From positions 1-64,000 of the forward strand of contig JAHHIJ010000027.1 of the NCBI GenBank assembly GCA_019358985.1: 64,000 nt of DNA, read 5' to 3'. Shown piece after piece: positions 17,966 to 25,462 of this stretch. Position 1 is the first letter of the stretch; each line of letters starts with the position of its first letter. This DNA comes from Tolypothrix brevis GSE-NOS-MK-07-07A (lineage in GTDB: Bacteria; Cyanobacteriota; Cyanobacteriia; Cyanobacteriales; Nostocaceae). A program made the translations under genes and the position numbers. The notes under the pieces are model-generated. The model saw nothing but the letters and a program-made list of their open reading frames with translations. It had not been told where the DNA came from and did no database searches.

Positions 17966-18518
17966 ATGATTATTCGCTCACAGGCGATTTTTTTTAACTT
18001 GTCAACTTAGGGATTGGAGATTAGTTACTAATTAATCGCAATAATTCCCAATATTCTATTACAGAAACCTTTGCTAAAAAGTTTCAAGTTAAAGGATAAA
18101 ATACTAACAACTTATCGTTTTAGCTTTTTATTTCTCCAATTAACCCCCCAACAGAGAGTTGCAAAAGTTCAGTGTTGTTTTTTGTTCAAAAGTTTGGTGA
18201 ATCCAGTAACAAAGTTCATTGATTTTCTATTAAGCCAAATAGTAATTCTGTAGTGTTAACTACAATTTTTTGGTATTTGCCGCTGCCAGCAATTACCGAA
18301 ACTGCCAAATCAGGTAATTATCCGTTATGGTGTCAGCATTTCCGGACATTGGTAGAGAAAAGTCAACAATTTATGAAATTTAAATAACATAAGTTAATTT
18401 TTTTTACGAAAAGATCGGATGGTATTTTTATTAATTAGGAACCTTGTTGTTTTTCATACACTGCATAAAAATGCAATTTTCACAAAAGTATAATTATTGA
18501 CTTAATAACTTGTGGTTA
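17966..18518. other. Non-coding gap between the IscB element and purE
   Basis: About 550 bp with no convincing gene. A small hairpin tgtag/ctaca followed by atttttt at about 18249-18271 could end a plus-strand transcript. The 60-codon ORF at 18071-18253 has no start signal or domain and is rejected. Confidence 0.45.
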
Positions 18519-19034
18519 TTACATTTGCTGCAAATATTGCTCAAAGCCTATTTGCTCTAACTTGGCTTGCTTTGCCATTACCGATTCACAGAGATTTTGG
18601 CGATATTTTTGGACTTTTTCGAGTAATTCAGGTTGCTGGGTGGCGAGAATTTGAACTGCCAAAAGACCGGCATTTGTCGCATTACCTATTGCCACGGTGG
18701 CAACGGGGATACCCGCAGGCATCTGTACAATAGAGTACAGTGAATCAAGCCCTTGTAAGTAACGGCTGGGGACGGGAACACCGATAACCGGAAGTGGAGT
18801 TAAAGATGCAACCATTCCGGGAAGATGAGCAGCACCGCCAGCACCGGCGATAATCACTTTAATACCGCGTTGGTGTGCAAATTGTGCGTATTCAACCATA
18901 CGTTCTGGGGTACGATGGGCGCTAATAATGGCAACTTCGGTTTGAATGCCAAATTCTTCACAAATAGCGATCGCACCCTCCATAATGGGTAAATCGGAAT
19001 CGCTACCCATAATAATACTGATAAGGGAAGTCAT
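18519..19034 (-). CDS. purE: N5-carboxyaminoimidazole ribonucleotide mutase
   Basis: PurE moves a carboxyl group within N5-CAIR to give CAIR in purine synthesis. The motif [15 protein letters not shown], the [14 protein letters not shown] block and [24 protein letters not shown] (shown in part) are diagnostic of class I PurE. The protein is 171 residues, the normal size. The start codons of purE and nagA are 21 bp apart in divergent orientation, so the promoters must overlap the neighbouring coding regions or be leaderless. A hairpin taataac/gttatta overlaps its stop codon. Confidence 0.96.
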   Translation of the reverse strand: MTSLISIIMGSDSDLPIMEGAIAICEEFGIQTEVAIISAHRTPERMVEYAQFAHQRGIKVIIAGAGGAAHLPGMVASLTPLPVIGVPVPSRYLQGLDSLYSIVQMPAGIPVATVAIGNATNAGLLAVQILATQQPELLEKVQKYRQNLCESVMAKQAKLEQIGFEQYLQQM

Positions 19035-19055
19035 AGGATTTTGGATTTTGGATTG

Positions 19056-20207
19056 ATGAACAAAGCAACACCCATAAATATTATCAACGCTAGAGTGCCA
19101 GGATACAAAGATTTACAGATGCTCTTTGTTCGTGAGGGTATAATTGATCGAATTATACCAATGGGTACAGTTTTCAAAGCGATCGCACCTCCTGACTTGG
19201 AATTGTTGGATCTTTGTGGTGATTGGATTTCCTTGGGAGGTGTCGATTTACAGATTAACGGTGCTATGGGGTTGGCATTTCCGGAATTAAAAGCTGAAAA
19301 TTCCGACTTTCTCCAGAAAATCTGTGAATATCTCTATAATGTGGGTGTAGATGGATTTTTACCGACGCTGGTGACAACTTCGGTGGATAATATTAAGCGA
19401 TCGCTTGCTGTCATTGCTGATTTTATTTCTCATCAAAAAGTCGGTTCGCAAATTCTCGGTGTCCATCTAGAGGGACCATTTTTAAATTATCAAAAGCGGG
19501 GCGCACATCCAGCCGAATATCTGTTACCTTTGACAATTGAAGAAGTAAAGCGAGTTTTGGGTGATTATGCCCAGATTATCAAAGTTATCACCCTCGCACC
19601 AGAGTTAGATCCTACTGGTGAAGTCATTCCTTACTTGCGTTCAAAGGGTATTACCGTTAGTTTAGGACATTCTCAAGCCACCGTCGCCCAAGCGCAACAC
19701 GCCTTTAAATTGGGTGCAACGATGGTGACTCATGCTTTTAACGCTATGCCACCATTACATCATCGCGAACCGGGATTATTAGGCGCAGCAGTTATTGATC
19801 CTGATGTTATGTGTGGTTTTATTGCGGATGGTGAACATGTTTCGCCAATTATGCTAAAAATTCTACTACGCGCCAGTTCTCAAAAAGGACTTTTTTTAGT
19901 AAGTGATGCTTTATCGCCTCTGGGACTTCCTGATGGGGTATATCCTTGGGATACTCGGCAAATTGAAGTTAAAAACGGCACAGCAAGATTGCCAGATGGA
20001 ACTTTATCGGGGACGACTTTACCTTTATTGGTGGGAGTACAGAATTTGGTAAAATGGGGTTGTGATGTAGAAACTGCAATAATTCTCGCAACCGAAGCAC
20101 CAAGAAAAGCAATTGGATTACCAGGAATTTCCCTAAATCAACCCGCCAATTTATTACGCTGGCATTGGGATGAAGCGACAAAAGAACTCACTTGGCAGCG
20201 ACTATAG
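19056..20207 (+). CDS. nagA: N-acetylglucosamine-6-phosphate deacetylase
   Basis: NagA removes acetate from GlcNAc-6-phosphate during amino-sugar and cell-wall recycling. It is a metal-dependent amidohydrolase-fold enzyme. Visible metal and substrate motifs are [40 protein letters not shown] and the catalytic aspartate in [10 protein letters not shown]. The frame is open from a TTG at 19041; ATG 19056 gives the expected N-terminus ([16 protein letters not shown]). At 383 residues it is of normal length. It shares a very short divergent region with purE. Confidence 0.94.
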   Translation: MNKATPINIINARVPGYKDLQMLFVREGIIDRIIPMGTVFKAIAPPDLELLDLCGDWISLGGVDLQINGAMGLAFPELKAENSDFLQKICEYLYNVGVDGFLPTLVTTSVDNIKRSLAVIADFISHQKVGSQILGVHLEGPFLNYQKRGAHPAEYLLPLTIEEVKRVLGDYAQIIKVITLAPELDPTGEVIPYLRSKGITVSLGHSQATVAQAQHAFKLGATMVTHAFNAMPPLHHREPGLLGAAVIDPDVMCGFIADGEHVSPIMLKILLRASSQKGLFLVSDALSPLGLPDGVYPWDTRQIEVKNGTARLPDGTLSGTTLPLLVGVQNLVKWGCDVETAIILATEAPRKAIGLPGISLNQPANLLRWHWDEATKELTWQRL

Positions 20208-20238
20208 CGTTTACTAAGCAACTGAGTTAAAGCGATTA

Positions 20239-20294
20239 CCTCACCCCGATAAAGCTGTGCTTTATCTCCCTCCTTAATAAAAAGAGGGGTGAGG
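20239..20294. repeat. Dispersed CCTCACCCC...GGGGTGAGG inverted repeat, copy 1
   Basis: The outer arms cctcacccc and ggggtgagg frame cgataaagctgtgctttatc. Closely related copies are at 36886-36951 and 40980-41041. It lies just after nagA and could act as a transcription stop. The rest of the gap up to 20486 shows no gene. Confidence 0.75.
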
Positions 20295-20486
20295 TTGTGA
20301 AAGGTACTGCATAGTGTCAACTTAAGCTAAAAATGGCTATGCAATTGAGCGTCTTTCTCAACCACAAATGCCTGTAGTCTCCCATCAATCGTTTAGCTAG
20401 AAATATTTTACAAAATCCAAATAATCAGACTGTGTAAAGGTGTCCAGTCGTAAAATTTCCGATTCAATTCTGCTTACATAAAAAGT

Positions 20487-20807
20487 ATGACCCAAACAAC
20501 AACTACTGAATATAAACATATTTTAGTTGATGAATACAATGTTCCTTTCATTAAAGGAACATCGATGAAAGTTGTGGAATTAATTACTTCTATTCATGCT
20601 TATGGTTGGAGTCCAGAAGAATTACATTTTCAATATCCACATTTGAGCATGAGCCAGATTTATTCTGCTTTAGCTTATTATTGGGAACATAAAGAAGAAG
20701 TTGATGCTGATATGCAGCAACGTTTTGAGTATGCGGAAAGATTACGTTTAGAAGCCGGAGAATCTCCATTAGCAAAAAGACTCCGTGCAGAAGGATTAAT
20801 TAAATGA
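20487..20807 (+). CDS. DUF433 family antitoxin-like protein
   Basis: DUF433 proteins are short DNA-binding-type proteins that pair with PIN-like toxins. The core VPFIKGTSMKVVELITSIHAYGWSPEELHFQYPHLSMSQIY spans about residues 18-60 and contains a helix-turn-helix-like segment (pattern WSPEELHFQYPHLS). The 106-residue product ends in a charged tail. The stop overlaps the next start by 4 bp (atga), so the two genes are translated in coupling. The family and arrangement point to a toxin-antitoxin pair, likely autoregulated. Confidence 0.85.
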   Translation: MTQTTTTEYKHILVDEYNVPFIKGTSMKVVELITSIHAYGWSPEELHFQYPHLSMSQIYSALAYYWEHKEEVDADMQQRFEYAERLRLEAGESPLAKRLRAEGLIK

Positions 20808-21151
20808 GTGTTGCTCTTTATATTGATGAGAATGTGCATCGAGGAATTGCAGATGGATTACGGATTCGGGGTGTAGATGTATTAACAGTACAAGAAGATG
20901 GACGGACTAGCTTTCCCGATCCTCTTGTACTTGACCGTGCGACAGAACTTGAGCGTGTTTTGTTTTCTCAAGATGAAGATTTTCTTGCTGAAGCTAACCG
21001 TCGTCAAGACAAACAAATAAATTTTGCTGGTGTTATTTATGCTCATAAACTCAGAGTTACTGTTGGCGATTGTGTTCGTGATTTAGAAATTATTGCTAAA
21101 ATAGCTTATCTTGAAGAATTAAGTAATCGTGTTCAATACTTACCTTTGTAA
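20804..21151 (+). CDS. DUF5615 PIN-like toxin
   Basis: A 115-residue protein with the PIN-like fold of the DUF5615 family. The N-terminal acidic site is in LYIDENVHRGIADGLRIRG, with the second acidic cluster LFSQDEDFLAEA. Such proteins are the putative ribonuclease toxins that accompany DUF433 antitoxins. The start overlaps the antitoxin stop by 4 bp. All expected acidic positions are present. Toxin activity itself is inferred from the family. Confidence 0.85.
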   Translation: MSVALYIDENVHRGIADGLRIRGVDVLTVQEDGRTSFPDPLVLDRATELERVLFSQDEDFLAEANRRQDKQINFAGVIYAHKLRVTVGDCVRDLEIIAKIAYLEELSNRVQYLPL

Positions 21152-21448
21152 GACTTGTGGAGAACATGAGATGAAAACTGAAAGTACAGATAAAGTAGAA
21201 TCCTTCTATATTGCTATAATTCTCTATAAATCATCCTCAGATAAACCTGATTATCAACCAATACTGTTCAGTTAAGCCCGATAGTCCGAGTTTAGAGACG
21301 CGACCGGTCGCGTCTTTACATGGGGAAATCAATACCAAAAATCCTTATATGCTCGACATTTTCGGAATTATGAGGCTTACCAGTCATTTGAGCCATAGGG
21401 TTGCTATTAGTGATATTTTTAAGCATTGAGAACCCATCAAAAGTCAAC
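21152..21448. other. Intergenic region with a GACGCGACC palindrome before chlM
   Basis: No gene is seen. The palindrome gagacgcgaccggtcgcgtct lies at about 21295-21315, a core variant of the dispersed repeat family. The chlM promoter should be in the last 130 bp. Confidence 0.55.
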
Positions 21449-22135
21449 ATGAACGCAACCGACGATAAAACGATTGTTAAAGATTATTTCAATTCCACAG
21501 GCTTCGATCGCTGGAGACGTATTTATGGTGATGGCGAAGTCAACAAAGTTCAGCTAGATATCCGCAACGGACATCAGCAAACCGTGGAGACAGTCCTTAG
21601 CTGGTTAAAAGCTGATAACAATTTAGCGGAAATATCAATCTGTGATGCTGGATGTGGTGTGGGTAGTCTTAGCATCCCCCTAGCGGCAGATAATGCGAAA
21701 GTTTATGCCAGCGATATTTCTGATAAAATGGTGGGTGAAGCTAAGGATAGAGCTTTAGAAACTTTAGGACAAAAAGAAAATCCGACTTTCGTCGTCCAAG
21801 ACTTAGAAGCCTTGAGTGGTGGTTATCATACCGTCATTTGCCTGGATGTTCTCATCCACTATCCCCAAGAAAAAGCAGACGAGATGATTTCTCATCTATC
21901 TTCTTTAGCACAGTCGCGGATAATTCTCAGCTTTGCGCCAAAAACCTGTGCTTTGAGTATACTGAAAAAAATCGGCAGTTTTTTCCCAGGACCGAGTAAA
22001 GCAACTCGTGCTTACTTGCATCGTGAAGCTGATGTGGTGAAAATACTAGAAAAAAACGGTTTTAGTGTGGAAAGACAGTCAATGACTCGAACTCGCTTTT
22101 ACTTTTCGCGAATACTGGAAGCTACGCGTAAGTGA
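21449..22135 (+). CDS. chlM: Magnesium-protoporphyrin IX methyltransferase
   Basis: ChlM (BchM) methylates Mg-protoporphyrin IX from SAM, an early committed step of chlorophyll synthesis, on the thylakoid or plasma membrane. The N-terminus DKTIVKDYFNSTGFDRWRRIYG is strongly characteristic, followed by the SAM-binding loop ICDAGCGVGSLSIPLA and DVLIHYPQEK. The frame is open from a TTG at 21401 but ATG 21449 (MNATDDKT) matches the family. At 228 residues it is of standard length. Its presence shows that the host makes chlorophyll. Confidence 0.97.
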   Translation: MNATDDKTIVKDYFNSTGFDRWRRIYGDGEVNKVQLDIRNGHQQTVETVLSWLKADNNLAEISICDAGCGVGSLSIPLAADNAKVYASDISDKMVGEAKDRALETLGQKENPTFVVQDLEALSGGYHTVICLDVLIHYPQEKADEMISHLSSLAQSRIILSFAPKTCALSILKKIGSFFPGPSKATRAYLHREADVVKILEKNGFSVERQSMTRTRFYFSRILEATRK

Positions 22136-22141
22136 GGTTAA

Positions 22142-22178
22142 AATTGCGGCAAGATAACTCTTATATTTTGCCGCAATT
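22142..22178. promoter_or_regulatory. Perfect 11-bp hairpin abutting a start codon
   Basis: Arms aattgcggcaa (22142-22152) and ttgccgcaatt (22168-22178) are exact complements around a 15-base loop. The right arm ends one base before the ATG at 22179. It may end the chlM transcript, or hide the start region of the next gene, which has no visible Shine-Dalgarno sequence. Confidence 0.6.
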
Positions 22179-22601
22179 ATGAAATTCCTCACCAAATTAA
22201 CTGCCGGGTTCTTGCTTATGAGCGGATTTATATGTTTGATGGTCAGTGCTTCTGCCTTATCGGAGTTACCAGATAAAGACCAGAATACCTTAGAACAGGA
22301 AGACGCGACAGATACTTTTTTTGGAGGGATAGCCTTAGGTGTACCATTAGTAGCAGGGGGAGGATACATACTTTGGGGGTTGCGTAGAAAAAATGAAAAA
22401 TTGTTACGCGATCGCCTAGATTTTACTTTTTATCAAATGCTTAAAGCCGATAATGGGAGAATTACCGTCTTACAGTTAGCGATGGAAGCACAACTATCTG
22501 GGGAACAAGCTAAACAATATCTCGATCAAAAAGCTAAAGAATTCAACGCTACTTTTGAAGCTAGTGATCAAGGCAACATTAGTTACCTGTTTCATATTTA
22601 A
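22179..22601 (+). CDS. Conserved small membrane protein, paralogue 1
   Basis: I do not recognise a named family. The 140-residue protein has two membrane helices (about residues 5-27 and 47-67, the second VPLVAGGGYILWGL) and a soluble C-terminal domain of about 65 residues. That domain (FTFYQMLKADNGRITVLQLA, then EAQLSGEQAKQYLDQKA) looks like a small winged helix. A close paralogue follows at 23369. Both share the pattern FYxML...NGRxTVL...AMxxQL...A..YLD.KA.EF.A.F..SD.G..SY.F. The gene lies right behind the chlM hairpin and ends before a strong hairpin of its own. Confidence 0.8.
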   Translation: MKFLTKLTAGFLLMSGFICLMVSASALSELPDKDQNTLEQEDATDTFFGGIALGVPLVAGGGYILWGLRRKNEKLLRDRLDFTFYQMLKADNGRITVLQLAMEAQLSGEQAKQYLDQKAKEFNATFEASDQGNISYLFHI

Positions 22602-22608
22602 AATCCGA

Positions 22609-22638
22609 TTTCCTATGGCTTTTTAAAGCCATAGGAAA
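22609..22638. terminator. Hairpin after small membrane protein gene
   Basis: Arms tttcctatggcttt and aaagccataggaaa pair perfectly over 14 bp with a two-base loop, 7 bases after the stop codon. There is no long T-tract, so it may stop transcripts weakly or protect the 3' end. Confidence 0.65.
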
Positions 22639-22716
22639 CTTCTCCCAAACTCCTCAAAGCTACTGTGCTATGTTTGAAAACAGAATCATCTGCTGATGGC
22701 ATAACCAAGTATTAAC

Positions 22717-23010
22717 ATGACAAAAGTCGAAGCAACTCAGGCACAAGAAAAGTTTTCAGAACTTCTCGCTCTTGTGGAAGAAGGACAGGAACGTATTGTC
22801 ATTGAATCAGAAGGACAGGTTATTGCAGCAGTTATCAGCTATGCGGATTTAAAGCGTTTGGAAGCATTGGAAAATGCAACAGATGTGGCAGATTTTCGAC
22901 GAGCAGTAACTGAAAGTAACGCTGAGTCTTATTCAGTAGAAGAAGTGATTGCTGACTACAACAAACTTCATAAGACTGATTTTACAGTAGAAAATATTTT
23001 GAATGACTGA
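22717..23010 (+). CDS. Phd/YefM family antitoxin
   Basis: This is the antitoxin of a type II toxin-antitoxin module. The N-terminal DNA-binding part (TKVEATQAQEKFSELLALVEEG) and the VIESEGQVIAAVISYADLKRLE strand-helix are typical of Phd/YefM. The C-terminal half is longer than usual (97 residues in all) and should wrap around the toxin. It overlaps the toxin gene by 8 bp. The complex normally represses its own promoter. The module sits between two paralogous membrane protein genes. Confidence 0.9.
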   Translation: MTKVEATQAQEKFSELLALVEEGQERIVIESEGQVIAAVISYADLKRLEALENATDVADFRRAVTESNAESYSVEEVIADYNKLHKTDFTVENILND

Positions 23011-23278
23011 ATCCCAGCCGCTTGCTCTACGTGTTACCAAATCTGCTCGTAAAGATTTAATAGATTTGCAGCCAAAATTTTTTAAGCAGGTGATGACTAA
23101 AATTTTGCTGCTACCAGAAAATCCTAGACCTCAAGATTATAAGCAACTCAAAGGATATTCAGGTGTTTATCGAGTCGATAGTGGCGAGTATCGCATTCTT
23201 TACACAATTTCAGAAGATACAATCGAAGTCTTTCGAGTAGGCAAGCGTAACGATGACGAGGTGTATGAAAATCTTTAA
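23003..23278 (+). CDS. RelE/ParE family toxin
   Basis: A 91-residue toxin of the RelE/ParE fold. The blocks LRVTKSARKDLIDL, KQLKGYSGVYRVDSGEYRILYTI (core GVYRVDSGEYRILY) and VFRVGKRNDDEVYENL are typical, with the basic residues that RelE-type ribonucleases use on the ribosome. The protein is translated in coupling with the antitoxin. RelE-type (mRNA cleavage) is more likely than ParE-type (gyrase), because of the YRVRxGxYRIxY-like motif and the final HRRDVY-like segment, but sequence alone does not decide. Confidence 0.9.
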   Translation: MTESQPLALRVTKSARKDLIDLQPKFFKQVMTKILLLPENPRPQDYKQLKGYSGVYRVDSGEYRILYTISEDTIEVFRVGKRNDDEVYENL

Positions 23279-23368
23279 CGTGATACGGTAGTACAAAGAC
23301 TTAGTGGAACATCTAGGCAAGTGAGGCTAGAATCACAAACAAAGTTCATTTTTTGAAGTGGAACAACT

Positions 23369-23854
23369 ATGAAGACAGCAGGAAAATTAGCTTCTGGATG
23401 GCTGCTTACACTCGGATTTATGTTTATGACGCTATCAGTTTCAGCGCTATTTGACAAAATAGCTATAGAGAACGCATCTCGGCGATTACCTGTAGAGTTT
23501 GATCGAGAATTTGACGCTCCAAATGTTACCTATCCTGATAATAATACTATTGTAGGCGGTTTAATTTTTGGCGTTCCTAGTTTAGTAGTGGGTGGATGGC
23601 TAGCATTTGGATTGTACCGTGAAAGTCAACAAGAGAAAAAAATGATTAATCAACAGGTGAGCGATCGCTTGCAATCTCTTTTTTATCGAATGCTGACTGA
23701 ACAGAATGGACGTGTCACCGTTTTAAGCTTTGCAATGCAGTCACAGCTGCCAGCTGCGGTTGCCAGAGAATATTTAGATGAAAAAGCCCAGGAATTTCAT
23801 GCTAACTTTAAAGTAAGCGACGATGGGGCAGTCTCCTATCATTTTGATGTTTAA
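23369..23854 (+). CDS. Conserved small membrane protein, paralogue 2
   Basis: This is the paralogue of the gene at 22179. The 161-residue protein has the same order of two membrane helices (about residues 7-29 and 65-86) and a C-terminal winged-helix-like domain (SLFYRMLTEQNGRVTVLSFA). The loop between the helices is about 20 residues longer. No named family is recognised. It looks like a tandem duplicate, later separated by insertion of the toxin-antitoxin module, or by independent gain of that module between them. The next gene follows 31 bp later on the same strand. Confidence 0.8.
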   Translation: MKTAGKLASGWLLTLGFMFMTLSVSALFDKIAIENASRRLPVEFDREFDAPNVTYPDNNTIVGGLIFGVPSLVVGGWLAFGLYRESQQEKKMINQQVSDRLQSLFYRMLTEQNGRVTVLSFAMQSQLPAAVAREYLDEKAQEFHANFKVSDDGAVSYHFDV

Positions 23855-23885
23855 ACCTTAAACAGAGCGAAAATGGGATAACTCC

Positions 23886-24269
23886 ATGACGCAAATTTTT
23901 TTGAGTATAGGTGCTATTTTCGGCGGTTTGTCGGTTGCGGGTGGTGCGTTTGCTTCTCATGCATTGCGGGAGAAAATAAGCGAGCGATCGCTCGAAATTT
24001 TTGAAACCGCCGCTCGTTACCAAATGTACCACGCTCTGGCATTATTGTTAGTAGCACTATTATTGAGCATCTACCAACAATCTCCGCCACCAACTTTGTT
24101 AGCAAGTGGGTGGCTGTTCATTATTGGCATTGCTTTATTCTCAGGTAGCTTATATGCTCTTTCGTTAACAAATGTAAAAATATTAGGAGCGATCGCACCA
24201 CTCGGAGGTGCAGCTTTGATTGCCGGTTGGGGTGCTTTGGCTTTTGCCGCTTGGAGTTTAAAGTATTAA
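23886..24269 (+). CDS. DUF423 family membrane protein
   Basis: A 127-residue membrane protein with four predicted helices, of the DUF423 (YgdD/YwdK) family, whose function is unknown. Characteristic is the N-terminal part GAIFGGLSVAGGAFASHALRE, followed by FETAARYQMYHALALLLVAL (cores AFASHALRE and RYQMYHAL). The gene directly follows the small membrane protein gene and may be co-transcribed. Its stop codon is one base from a MITE-like element. Confidence 0.9.
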   Translation: MTQIFLSIGAIFGGLSVAGGAFASHALREKISERSLEIFETAARYQMYHALALLLVALLLSIYQQSPPPTLLASGWLFIIGIALFSGSLYALSLTNVKILGAIAPLGGAALIAGWGALAFAAWSLKY

Positions 24270-24270
24270 A

Positions 24271-24379
24271 TACAGCACCCTATCGCCTTAATTGAATACA
24301 CGTAGAGACGTAGCACTGCTACGTCTCTACAAAGTTTTGGGATTTATATATGTACTTCATTTACCTGAAATCTGCTTTA
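24271..24379. mobile_element. MITE-like element, family A copy 2
   Basis: It begins tacagcaccctatc and ends tgaaatctgcttta. Inside are attgaatacacgtagagac, the palindrome gagacgtagca/ctgctacgtctc, and ttatatatgtacttcattta. Size is 109 bp. It is inserted one base after the stop codon of the DUF423 gene. Confidence 0.75.
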
Positions 24380-24673
24380 GTTGGGAGTTAGGATTAAGAA
24401 CTGCTAACTCTCAATCCTATCAGTAAGTCATTCAAATCAGATTTAAAATTAGTTCTTCGTAGTCAGCGCTTCAGCGCTGAAGCAGTGGCTACGAAACTCA
24501 TAAAATTTATTTAATAACCCACATTCCGCTTTACAATATATCTTCGTTGGGCACTTCAAGAAAGTATCTAAACAAAAAAAATGTTAAGTTATGTAAAGGG
24601 TTAGTAAGTAATTTCAGGACTAAACTAATCCAATATTCATTCACATAGCTCAATTAAAGCAAATACCTTAATT
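24380..24673. other. Leader region of the ergothioneine genes, with a cloverleaf-like repeat
   Basis: No gene is seen. At 24456-24495 the outer stem ttcgtag/ctacgaa encloses agcgct-tc-agcgct, related to the repeat at 4037-4087. The egtC promoter should lie in the A/T-rich final 150 bp. Confidence 0.5.
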
Positions 24674-25462
24674 ATGTGCCGATTACTTGGCTACCTTGGT
24701 TCACCTGTTTTTCTCGAACATCTATTATACAAACCAGAACACTCGCTGATAGTCCAGAGTTACCAACCGCGTGAAATGATTTCAGGGGTAGTCAACGCTG
24801 ATGGCTTCGGTGTTGGCTGGTATCATCTTGAAAAAGATACCGAACCTTTTACTTACAAAAATACGTTACCGATCTGGAACGATATTAATTTACCAAATCT
24901 GTGCCGTTACGTTGAGTCAAAATCCGTACTGGCTTATGTTCGGAGTGCAACACAAGGTCAAGCATTAGATTTTGCTAATTGTCAACCGTTCAACTATAAC
25001 AATTTGCTATTTATTCATAATGGCAGAATTGAGAATTTCCGAAAAACATTATATAGAAAAATTCGCAGCATTTTAACACCTGAATATTACGAACTAATCA
25101 ATGGAAGTACTGATTCTGAGCATATTTTTGCCCTACTGCTTTCTTTGTGGCAAGACAATCAACACCTAAGTTTAGAATCTGCTTTATGCAAAACATTATT
25201 AACGCTTTTAGATTTAGCTCAATATTATGAAGCAGATGTTTCAGTAAATGTGATAATTAGCGATGGACATCGGCTGATTGCTTCGCGCTTTGCTGCAAGC
25301 TCACCACCTCCGTCTCTTTACTGGTTGCGGGACGATCCGATTTTCCCCAACTCGGTAATTATTGCATCTGAACCGCTATTCGCTGGTAATTGGACTGCTT
25401 TACCAGAAAATAGCATTATGACTGTGGAAGAAGACTGTGATATCCAAATTAAGAAAATCTGA
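24674..25462 (+). CDS. egtC: Ergothioneine biosynthesis glutamine amidotransferase EgtC
   Basis: EgtC is a class II amidotransferase-fold enzyme that removes the glutamyl group from the gamma-glutamyl hercynylcysteine sulfoxide made by EgtB. The N-terminal nucleophile is Cys2 in MCRLLGYLG. NADGFGVGWY, YVRSATQG and FIHNGRIENF are class II motifs, and the STDSEHIFALLLSL block follows. The protein is 262 residues, the normal size. It overlaps egtB by 26 bp, so the two are translated from one message. Its presence suggests that EgtB uses gamma-glutamylcysteine rather than cysteine. Confidence 0.94.
   Translation: MCRLLGYLGSPVFLEHLLYKPEHSLIVQSYQPREMISGVVNADGFGVGWYHLEKDTEPFTYKNTLPIWNDINLPNLCRYVESKSVLAYVRSATQGQALDFANCQPFNYNNLLFIHNGRIENFRKTLYRKIRSILTPEYYELINGSTDSEHIFALLLSLWQDNQHLSLESALCKTLLTLLDLAQYYEADVSVNVIISDGHRLIASRFAASSPPPSLYWLRDDPIFPNSVIIASEPLFAGNWTALPENSIMTVEEDCDIQIKKI

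Noticed and set aside
18071-18253. 60-codon ORF between the IscB element and purE
   Set aside because: There is no Shine-Dalgarno, no domain and no plausible operon context.
22717-23278. Idea that the Phd/RelE pair and the two flanking membrane proteins form one four-gene system
   Set aside because: A strong hairpin separates the first membrane gene from the module and about 90 bp separates the second; the module looks complete by itself.
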